Source: Planococcus plakortidis
GTDB taxonomy: Bacteria; Bacillota; Bacilli; Bacillales_A; Planococcaceae
Direction: 5' to 3'
DNA length: 64,000 bases
NCBI RefSeq assembly: GCF_001687605.2
Contig: NZ_CP016539.2
Location: forward strand, 2,572,501 to 2,636,500
Made by a program: the position numbers and the translations under genes. Within the stretch, counting starts at the first letter, position 1. Every line of letters starts with the position of its first letter. Positions 57,719 through 64,000 of this stretch are shown one piece after another. Below the pieces are notes generated by a model. It did no database searches, was not told where the DNA came from, and worked only from the letters and a program-made list of their open reading frames with translations.

Positions 57719-58196
57719 TTTTGTGAAATCGTCTCACATTCTATTTTTGCTTCAGCTCGCTAATCGCCGCTCGGCTTTGGGTTGGCCTCTTGCCATAAGC
57801 CAGGAAGAACACCTGTCTCATGGCATCGGCTCACCCTTGGCGCTGGGCGGCTTAGATATTTCGTTTGGTCTAGCCTGTTCAAATAGATCTACTTCATTTA
57901 ATTAGTTGCCGGCTAGTGGGGGAATCGCTTCCCGAGTCTAGTTTCGACTGAGATATTAGAGTTTGTTTGTGGAATCGTTCCTAACCTTTATCTTGCTTCA
58001 GCTCGCTAATCGCCGCCCGGCTTTGGGTTGGCCTCTTGCCATAAGCCAGGAAGAACACCTGTCTCATGGCATCGGCTCACCCTTGGCGCTGGGCGGCTTA
58101 GAAATTTCATTGTGTGCAGCCTGCTCAAATAGATCTACTTCTTTAATCAGTTGCCGGCTAGCGGGGAAATCGCTTCCCTAAAATAGCGTCTGGCAC
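57719..58196 (+). repeat. 246-bp direct tandem duplication
   Basis: Two units (about 57719-57950 and 57965-58196), offset exactly 246 bp over a long identical core: TTCAGCTCGCTAATCGCCGC, GGCCTCTTGCCATAAGCC, GGAAGAACACCTGTCTCATG, GGCATCGGCTCACCC. The edges have diverged. Lies in a 1.06-kb gap (57706-58768) with no supported gene. Related short frames (57723-57905, 57963-58181) lack ribosome sites. Confidence 0.85.
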
Positions 58197-58387
58197 GTTG
58201 GTGCTTCAGCCGAAAATTTTGTTGGTGGATCATAACTAACTAGCCTCTTTAAGAACAAAGATCACTTGAGCTACAAAACATGAAGCATTTCCTCATTTTT
58301 TATCGAGTGGAAAGAAAAATTTTTCATTTCCTCTAAAGCTGGAGACGGAGTGGAAGGGGTGAATGGATGGCGAGGGGAAGCAGAGTC

Positions 58388-58510
58388 CATTCATTTGCGA
58401 CGCATCTGCGTAGCAAATATTTTTTTGCGATGCCCGAACATAGTGAGGGTTGAGCAGATGTGGGAGCAACGGTTCTACTGCGATGTTCGAACGCAGTGAG
58501 AATTGAGCAA
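58388..58510 (+). repeat. family D repeat, copy 2, with internal sub-repeats
   Basis: CATTCATTTGCGACGCATCTGC as at 26971, followed by units of TGCGATG-C-CGAACRYAGTGAG--TTGAGCA at about 58427 and 58480 and a more degenerate third at 58521. Non-coding. Confidence 0.65.
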
Positions 58511-58549
58511 CGCGTATCAAGCGATGCTCAAACACAGAGAAATTTGGCA

Positions 58550-58671
58550 CATTGGCGGGGCACCCGCCCCATCCCCGGGCAGCTGAAAGCGCGACGTCCT
58601 GTCGCATTAGCTGCATGACCCGCATCCAGCGGGCCCCAAGCGCCCCCTGCAACGTAGTCGAAAAGCGGAAG
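58550..58671 (-). repeat. intergenic repeat, family C, copy 2
   Basis: Reverse complement of the 17578-17699 repeat, with roughly three quarters of positions shared, including GCGACAGGACGTCG and TTTCAGCTGCCCGGG. Confidence 0.75.
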
Positions 58672-58768
58672 TTTTTCCACTCACTTATTTTTATTTCTCT
58701 AATATCCTGTTGGCCCCAAGCAGCTATTAATACTTATCCTGTTTTTCGTATCTTTCACTTACTTACTT

Positions 58769-60217
58769 TCAATAAGTCGTCAGCTTGAAGAGCTTTTGGA
58801 AGTTGTAGATGCCGCGCTGCCAGAACGTGAACTCGTCCTGGAATTCTTCCAGTTCAAGTGTGTAGAGAGCGTCTTCGTTATTCCACAGACGGTCAAAATA
58901 GGTATCCAGTTCACCCACCAATTCACTGTCCGCCGGCGCTTTGATGAGGATGTCCGCCTCTAGGTTATAATCCATCAATGCTCTTTCCGTCATATTTGCC
59001 GCTCCACCCAAGATGACGGCCTCACCTTCTCTTTGCACGATTACGGTTTTTGTATGGAATTGCCCGACGACCGGGTTGTACCAGCGGACTTCCAAAGAAT
59101 CGCTCGCTTCATCCATCATGCCGTTCACCGCCGGCCGGTTCGGCAAGCCGGTTTTTTCATTGCCGAATGCATTTTCGTTTGGATCGAGCACGAGCTGCAC
59201 TTCCACGCCGCGATTCGATGCGTCCACTAAGCTGTTGACGACACTGGTCTCGGATAAATAGAACATGGCCATTTGGATGCTATCGCCTTTTTCCGTGCTG
59301 TCCATTTCCTTCAAAAGAGCCTTCAATATCTGCCGCTCCGTCACATATTGCACTTCATAATCGCCTTCTTGACCAGGCATCTCAGCCCTTGGCAGTTCAG
59401 GGCCTCCCGATAGTTTCGAGACCGCTTCCTCAGCTTCCAGGATATCATCGAGCACCGGCCCGCTGACACGGAATGCCATATTTCCGTGAAGGCCGCTTGC
59501 ATCATGCGGATTGGCTGAACTGATGATCGCTTCCTGCTCTGACACGACCGTTTTCCGGTGATTGGCTTTGATGTTCATCAGCTTCATATAAGAAGATAGC
59601 GTCATGTCCGGCGCTTCGCTCGACATGGCATTTGCAATCCATCCTTCGCCGTCGTTATCGAACCATTGGAAAATTACCCGGTAAAGCCCTGAATACAGCG
59701 GCATCGAATCGCGCAATTTGTCGAGGTCGGTGATAATCACTTCGACCCCTTCCGCTTCCAAGGTTTCCAGCAGCAAGCTTTCATAGGAACCGTATCCGAT
59801 ATTCAGCGGGTCGGTGATGAAATAGATCGGAAAATCGGGATTTTCTTTCTTTTTCTCGATTAAATGATCGGCCAAACGTTCCGCAACCGCTGGATAGGCT
59901 GTTTCCGTATCGTTGTAATTATCGAATAGGAACAGATCGAGCACGAGAAATTCTTCAGCCTCATCGATCAGTTCATGGATTTCGTCAAAAATCCGCAACT
60001 CGCTCTCCAAACCTGTGCCGTCCTTATCCTGTGCATAGCTCAGGTCATAAATCATCTCCACTTGCTCGGCGCTGTGCAAGTCCCCGGCGAATGAAACACC
60101 TTCCGGTAAAGGCTTAAATGTGTGCCAAATAATGACAATTATATACATTGCAGCGAGCACTCCCACTATGCCCATGATGATGCGCCGACGCTTGCTGTAA
60201 CTCTTGAATTTTTTCAT
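58769..60217 (-). CDS. phospholipase D-like membrane-anchored protein
   Basis: 482 residues. N-terminal basic stretch and one membrane helix (about 10-33), then two PLD half-domains. First motif NHRKTVVSEQEAIISSAN (about 233), second FHTKTVIVQREGEAVILGG (about 388). The canonical HxKx4D aspartate is glutamate in the first and glutamine in the second. May act on phospholipids or nucleic acids outside the membrane, or have reduced activity; a cardiolipin-synthase role is possible but not shown. ATG 60217 with GGAG upstream. Confidence 0.82.
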   Translation of the reverse strand: MKKFKSYSKRRRIIMGIVGVLAAMYIIVIIWHTFKPLPEGVSFAGDLHSAEQVEMIYDLSYAQDKDGTGLESELRIFDEIHELIDEAEEFLVLDLFLFDNYNDTETAYPAVAERLADHLIEKKKENPDFPIYFITDPLNIGYGSYESLLLETLEAEGVEVIITDLDKLRDSMPLYSGLYRVIFQWFDNDGEGWIANAMSSEAPDMTLSSYMKLMNIKANHRKTVVSEQEAIISSANPHDASGLHGNMAFRVSGPVLDDILEAEEAVSKLSGGPELPRAEMPGQEGDYEVQYVTERQILKALLKEMDSTEKGDSIQMAMFYLSETSVVNSLVDASNRGVEVQLVLDPNENAFGNEKTGLPNRPAVNGMMDEASDSLEVRWYNPVVGQFHTKTVIVQREGEAVILGGAANMTERALMDYNLEADILIKAPADSELVGELDTYFDRLWNNEDALYTLELEEFQDEFTFWQRGIYNFQKLFKLTTY

Positions 60218-60290
60218 TAAGCCCCCGCTCCTTTGCTTCATTATAAGCGGAAGGGCTACGAAAAAATATCAGTTATTATTTTCCATATAA

Positions 60291-60319
60291 AAACCCCAGC
60301 CACTATTCGGCTGGGGTTT
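60291..60319 (-). terminator. sigma factor gene terminator
   Basis: AAACCCCAGC / GCTGGGGTTT with a nine-base loop, T-tract on the minus strand. Confidence 0.85.
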
Positions 60320-60327
60320 GGAAAATA

Positions 60328-60864
60328 TCAAGCTATCACTACATATTCGCGGGTTCTGACGTCTTCCATCAGCATGTCTTTCAAGCGCTGTTTGCCGCGG
60401 TGCAGGCGGGATTTCACCGTACCGATCGACACTTTCATCGTCTCGGCGATTTCAACGAGTGAATACTGATGCACATAAAAATAGACGATTGTCGTCCGGT
60501 AAATCGCATCCAGTTCCGAAATTTTGTGGCGGATCATGACAGAGACATCTTGTTTTTCCAATAATTCGGCAGTTCCGGTCTCATCGGTCGGGATCAAATC
60601 CAGCAACGAGACGTCTAGCCCTTCCGGCTGATTGGCAATATGTTTGCTGCGGCGCACATTCTTGCGGTAGCGGTCGCGGAATGTATTCATGCAAATGGTC
60701 GTCAACCAGGCTTTGGCGTGATCGACTTCAGCGATCGAGGATTCATAGCGTACTACTTTCAGCCATACTTCCTGCATCAAGTCTTCAGCTTCGGCTTTAT
60801 TGCGGGTAAGTTTCAGGCATAGATGATAGATATAGCGGTTATATTCGGCATATAGCTCTTCCAT
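60328..60864 (-). CDS. sigma-70 family RNA polymerase sigma factor (ECF type)
   Basis: 178 residues, only regions 2 and 4. Region 2 includes NKAEAEDLMQEVWLKVVRY and the WLTTICMNTFRDRYRK -10 contact; region 4 has SLVEIAETMKVSIGTVKSR LHRGKQRL as helix-turn-helix for the -35. It directs RNA polymerase to a stress regulon. A terminator follows at once and no anti-sigma gene is on either side, which is unusual for this type. Target promoters cannot be told. Confidence 0.88.
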   Translation of the reverse strand: MEELYAEYNRYIYHLCLKLTRNKAEAEDLMQEVWLKVVRYESSIAEVDHAKAWLTTICMNTFRDRYRKNVRRSKHIANQPEGLDVSLLDLIPTDETGTAELLEKQDVSVMIRHKISELDAIYRTTIVYFYVHQYSLVEIAETMKVSIGTVKSRLHRGKQRLKDMLMEDVRTREYVVIA

Positions 60865-60968
60865 CGGCGTTACCTCCGTCCGGTGATCTTATGCCCTTAT
60901 TGTGCCTGAGTTCAGCCTTACGCTCTATCGTTCCCTCTTTCAGTATCCTTACAATGTTGTAAGAAACG

Positions 60969-60998
60969 AAAAAGCCGGCCTAAGTTGCTGGCCGGCTT
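60969..60998 (-). terminator. CNNM-type gene terminator
   Basis: AAGCCGGCC / GGCCGGCTT stem with T-tract on the minus strand; overlaps nothing coding. Confidence 0.85.
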
Positions 60999-61002
60999 CC
61001 TC

Positions 61003-62277
61003 CTATTGTCTCTTGGCTGAATTTTCGCTTACAGGTTCTTCTTCTTCAGGTTCAGCGATTTTCGTGATCGTCAACCGCTCGATGCGGTTCCGATCCATTT
61101 CATTGACGACTACGTGCAAGTTTTCATACGTGAACTCTTCGCCGACGTCCGGCACATGCCCGAGTTGCTGCATGACAAAGCCGGCAATCGTATCATGGTC
61201 TTCCGGAACTTCGACTTCAAACATTTCATTGACATCCTCGATTTCGAGGCGGCCGTGGCAAGACAATTGGCTGTCGGTCATTTCGAATACCAGCTCATCG
61301 TCTTCGTCATCCGTTTCGTCTTCGATGTCCTGGCCGATCATTTCCTCGATGATGTCTTCGTGTGTCACAATCCCAAGCGTCCCGCCGTATTCATCCAAAA
61401 TGACGGCCATATGCTTTTTCTTCGCCATCATCAACTTGAAGACTTTCTCGACGCTTACCGATTGCACGACGAATAATGGATTGTCGTCCATCAATTCCGC
61501 CAAGGTCAAATTCGGGTTCATCGACCATTCGATGAGTTTCTTGGAATAGAACAAGCCGACGACATTGTCCATGCTTTCTTCGTAAACAGGGTAGCGCGTG
61601 TACGAGGAATCCAAAATCAAGTCACGGACTTCTTCGTAGGTCATCTCTATGGAAATCCCCACCGTATCCGTGCGGTGCGTCGACATGACGTCCGACACGT
61701 CCTTATGCGGGAAATCGAGCACGCCTTTGATGCGCTCCGATTCATCCGCTTCAAACGTTCCTTCGGTCGACGCGATATCGACCATCGTCCGCAGTTCTTC
61801 TTTGGTCATCGTCGCTTCCTTGACGCTGCCTTTCGAAATGATGCGGATGAAGATATTCGTGAACTGCGCAAGTAGCCACGTCAATGGTTTAAAGATCAGC
61901 ACCAAAAAGGAGATGACCGGCGCGACAATATAAGCGATCTTATCCGCAAACGTCGCGGCGATGGTCTTCGGCAATACTTCGCCGAAGATGATCAGGACCA
62001 CCGTCAAGATGGCTGTCGCGAGCCCGACCTCCCATCCTTCCGTGATGGCGATGGTCGTGACGAGTGTAGGCAGCATGATATTGGAAATATTATTACCGAT
62101 CAAGATAGTCGTGATCATCCGGTCCGGCTTCGCGATCAGTTTCTCAAGCTTCTGGGATTTGATGTCTCCCTGCTCCGCGCGAAGATGGACCTTCATCCTA
62201 TTAACTGCCGTGAGTGCCGTTTCGCTTCCCGACAGGAAAAACGACATGATCAGAAATAAAGCCAATGCTATAAACAA
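61003..62277 (-). CDS. CNNM/HlyC-CorC family membrane protein (DUF21-CBS)
   Basis: 424 residues from the preferred start. DUF21 membrane part with four helices (SFFLSGSETALTAVNRMK; IIFGEVLPKTIAA), then a CBS pair (about 200-320: TRYPVYEESMDNVVGLF, VILDEYGGTLGIVTHEDIIEE) and a C-terminal CorC/HlyC domain. Such proteins are linked to Mg2+ export or resistance. A TTG at 62277 has GGAGG eight bases upstream and opens on the first helix; the upstream ATG at 62337 adds 20 residues without a ribosome site. Confidence 0.85.
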   Translation of the reverse strand: MFIALALFLIMSFFLSGSETALTAVNRMKVHLRAEQGDIKSQKLEKLIAKPDRMITTILIGNNISNIMLPTLVTTIAITEGWEVGLATAILTVVLIIFGEVLPKTIAATFADKIAYIVAPVISFLVLIFKPLTWLLAQFTNIFIRIISKGSVKEATMTKEELRTMVDIASTEGTFEADESERIKGVLDFPHKDVSDVMSTHRTDTVGISIEMTYEEVRDLILDSSYTRYPVYEESMDNVVGLFYSKKLIEWSMNPNLTLAELMDDNPLFVVQSVSVEKVFKLMMAKKKHMAVILDEYGGTLGIVTHEDIIEEMIGQDIEDETDDEDDELVFEMTDSQLSCHGRLEIEDVNEMFEVEVPEDHDTIAGFVMQQLGHVPDVGEEFTYENLHVVVNEMDRNRIERLTITKIAEPEEEEPVSENSAKRQ

Positions 62278-62427
62278 ATTTACTTCCTCCAGTAAAATAC
62301 ATATCAAATTTTTTCGAACTGTTTCCGTATTATCCATAGTACCACAGCAATTTTCCTCTTGTCGAAAAGGACAACTTAGCTATGCTATAATTTCCACATA
62401 CTAAAAATACTGGAAAGCAGGGATTTC

Positions 62428-63807
62428 ATGAACGCCACTCAAATCGATAAGTACTTCAAAGATCACCGCCAGGCACACCTCGAAGAATTGAAAAACTTTT
62501 TGCGCATTCCATCGGTCAGCTCCCTTTCCGAGCATAAAGCCGATATGCAAAAAGGCGCAGAATGGCTTATTCAATCGTTGACGAAAGCCGGCCTTGAGAA
62601 TGCCAGCATCGATGAAACGGAAGGCCATCCGGTGGTCTACGCCGACTGGCTCCATGCCGAGGGCAAACCGACGATCCTCGTGTACGGCCATTACGATGTC
62701 CAGCCGGTCGACCCGCTTCACTTATGGGAAACGCCGCCGTTCGACCCTCACGTACGCGACAATAAATTGTATGCCCGCGGCGCGAGCGACGATAAGGGCC
62801 AAGTATTCATGCATATGAAAGCGGTCGAAGCATTGCTTCAGTTGAACGGCGAACTCCCCGTCAACATCAAATTCATCCTTGAAGGCGAAGAAGAGATTGG
62901 CAGCCCGAGCTTGCCGAAATACGTGGAAGACAACAAGGAAAAACTTGCGGCTGATATCATCGTCATTTCCGATACCGGCATGCAAGGACCAGGGCGCCCC
63001 GCTGTCTGTTACGGGCTGCGCGGGCTCGCGGGCATCCAGATCGATGTCAACGGCCCTAAAGGCGACTTGCACTCCGGGCTTTACGGCGGCGCTGTCCAGA
63101 ACCCGCTTCACGCCATCGTGGAAATCCTGGAATCGTTCCGCGATAAAGAAGGGGTCATCCAAGTGGAAGGCTTCTACGACGATGTGCGCCCCGTCTCGGA
63201 TGAGGAACGCGCGGAATTCGCCGCGCTTGATTTCGATCTGGAAAATGAAAAGCAGGCAATCGGCATTACGGAAGATTTCGGCGAAAAAGGCTATTCGTTT
63301 GTCGAACGGACATGGATCCGCCCGACGCTCGAAATCAACGGCATCACCGGCGGGTTTTCCGGCGAAGGCATCAAGACCGTCCTGCCCGCTGAAGCCAGCT
63401 CGAAGATCACATGCCGGCTCGTCCCTGACCAGGATCCAGACGACATCATCGCCAAGCTGAAAGCGCATGTTGAAGCCCATAAACCGGCAGGCGTCACGGT
63501 CAGCATCACGGAGTTCGATAAAGGCAAGCCGTTCCTGACTCCATACGACCATCCGGCCATCCAGGCAGCGGGCCGCTCGTATGAAAAAGTGTATCAAGTG
63601 CCGACTGCTTTCACGCGCATGGGCGGATCGATTCCGATTGTCGCTGCGTTCGATGAAATTCTCGGATTCCCGGTCGTCTTGATGGGCTTCGGGCTTGCCT
63701 CGGAGAATTTCCATGCGCCGAATGAGCATTTCCATTTGGAGAATTTCGATAAAGGGCTCCGCGTCATCAGCGATTACTTGCTTGAAGCATCAAAACTAGG
63801 CCAATAA
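62428..63807 (+). CDS. M20 family dipeptidase
   Basis: 459 residues, carnosinase/PepV-like M20. Metal and catalytic residues: H88 and D90 in VYGHYDVQP, D121/D122 in GASDDKGQ, E155 region in LEGEEEIGS, and the late His in ENFHAPNEHF. Dimerisation domain in the middle. Cleaves di- and tripeptides in the cytosol. ATG 62428 has AGCAGGG upstream. Monocistronic. Confidence 0.93.
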   Translation: MNATQIDKYFKDHRQAHLEELKNFLRIPSVSSLSEHKADMQKGAEWLIQSLTKAGLENASIDETEGHPVVYADWLHAEGKPTILVYGHYDVQPVDPLHLWETPPFDPHVRDNKLYARGASDDKGQVFMHMKAVEALLQLNGELPVNIKFILEGEEEIGSPSLPKYVEDNKEKLAADIIVISDTGMQGPGRPAVCYGLRGLAGIQIDVNGPKGDLHSGLYGGAVQNPLHAIVEILESFRDKEGVIQVEGFYDDVRPVSDEERAEFAALDFDLENEKQAIGITEDFGEKGYSFVERTWIRPTLEINGITGGFSGEGIKTVLPAEASSKITCRLVPDQDPDDIIAKLKAHVEAHKPAGVTVSITEFDKGKPFLTPYDHPAIQAAGRSYEKVYQVPTAFTRMGGSIPIVAAFDEILGFPVVLMGFGLASENFHAPNEHFHLENFDKGLRVISDYLLEASKLGQ

Positions 63808-63813
63808 TCTTCA

Positions 63814-63846
63814 AAGCCTTCCCTGAGCTGGGGAGGCTCTTATTTT
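63814..63846 (+). terminator. dipeptidase terminator
   Basis: AGCCTTCCC-tgagct-GGGGAGGCT followed by CTTATTTT. Confidence 0.75.
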
Positions 63847-63880
63847 ATATGGAATTGCATTCATTTACCGGAGGGTTTCG

Positions 63881-64000
63881 ATGGTTATTTTGTATTGGAT
63901 TGGCGCATATTTGCTTGGCACTGTTTTGACTGCCCTGTTGTTAGGAAAATGGAAAGGCATAGATATCACTTCTTCAGGAAGCGGCAACCCGGGTGCCCGC
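63881..64000 (+). CDS. plsY: glycerol-3-phosphate acyltransferase PlsY-type (5' part only)
   Basis: First 40 residues, cut by the window edge. GGAGGG precedes the ATG. A membrane helix (VILYWIGAYLLGTVLTALLLG) is followed by SGSGNPGAR, which is the acyl-phosphate-binding GSGNxGA motif of PlsY. The R in place of the usual T suggests a PlsY paralogue; the full gene is needed to tell. Confidence 0.75.
   Translation, partial: MVILYWIGAYLLGTVLTALLLGKWKGIDITSSGSGNPGAR

Noticed and set aside
57723-58181. Pair of related small proteins in the tandem repeat
   Set aside because: Frames share sequence only because the DNA is duplicated; no ribosome sites and the edges do not keep the reading frame.
57719-58196. 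CRISPR array
   Set aside because: Only two long units of about 246 bp with no short repeat-spacer pattern and no cas genes.
58293-58652. 119-codon frame upstream of the PLD-like gene
   Set aside because: Composed of family C and D repeats; no ribosome site or family match.
62722-63735. Long antisense frame (337 codons) inside the dipeptidase gene
   Set aside because: Mirror of a well-supported M20 gene; His/Arg/Phe-rich composition typical of shadow frames in this codon usage.

Overview
The window reads as chromosomal DNA of a moderate-GC Bacillales bacterium, most likely Planococcaceae (Planococcus-like). This is inferred from Bacillus-type protein families, strong Shine-Dalgarno sites, bacillithiol (bshB2) and HemQ genes, and a gene order close to the ywd-ywi segment of B. 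subtilis (pdxK/ung/ywdI/ywdK, hemQ, lipL, ywfO, ywgA, ywhB, ywhD, speE, speB, ywiB, argS, fadF). I see no rRNA, tRNA, prophage or CRISPR array.

Layout. (1) 1-2.2 kb: 5' part of fadF behind a promoter that overlaps a palindromic operator. (2) 2.3-12.2 kb: a 12-gene leftward cobalamin uptake and salvage operon under a B12 riboswitch and terminator. It covers import (btuF, btuC, btuD-cbiZ), cobinamide remodelling (cbiB, cobD, cobU, cobS, cobC, a short cobU paralogue, a pduO adenosyltransferase that is frameshifted here) and alpha-ribazole salvage (cblT, cblS). Adjacent genes mostly overlap by 1-49 bases. (3) 12.2-27.2 kb: housekeeping core (argS, spermidine synthesis, dNTPase, lipoate transfer, haem, uracil repair, pyridoxal salvage). 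(4) 27.2-45.9 kb: transport and catabolism: orphan Opp-type permeases, bshB2, a YjiH protein, tdh and kbl for threonine breakdown, an amino-acid ABC importer, a YfcC transporter with a dipeptide epimerase, M20 hydrolases, a MarR-regulated YhgE/Pip protein and a secreted metalloprotease. (5) 45.9-49.2 kb: yrrT-luxS-mccA-mccB, converting the S-adenosylhomocysteine by-product to cysteine. (6) 49.3-64 kb: a YczE-type protein, ybaK, topB, a flavin reductase, a cation antiporter, an ABC-F ATPase, a PLD-like protein, a sigma factor, a CNNM-type protein, a dipeptidase and the start of a plsY-type gene.

The most unusual signal is in the intergenic DNA. Three non-coding elements of 237-353 bp with related ends (CAG...CTG) each lie between two identical or near-identical copies of a complete intrinsic terminator, and the terminator differs at each locus (26.8-27.2, 35.5-35.8, 52.8-53.2 kb). 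This looks like a non-autonomous mobile element that inserts at terminators and duplicates the whole hairpin (about 28-33 bp), leaving termination intact on both sides. Several other short repeat families and a 246-bp tandem duplication fill the remaining gaps.

Three genes (pduO, an oppB-like permease, yczE) carry one-base frameshifts, each in a homopolymer run. These may be assembly errors or real pseudogenes.
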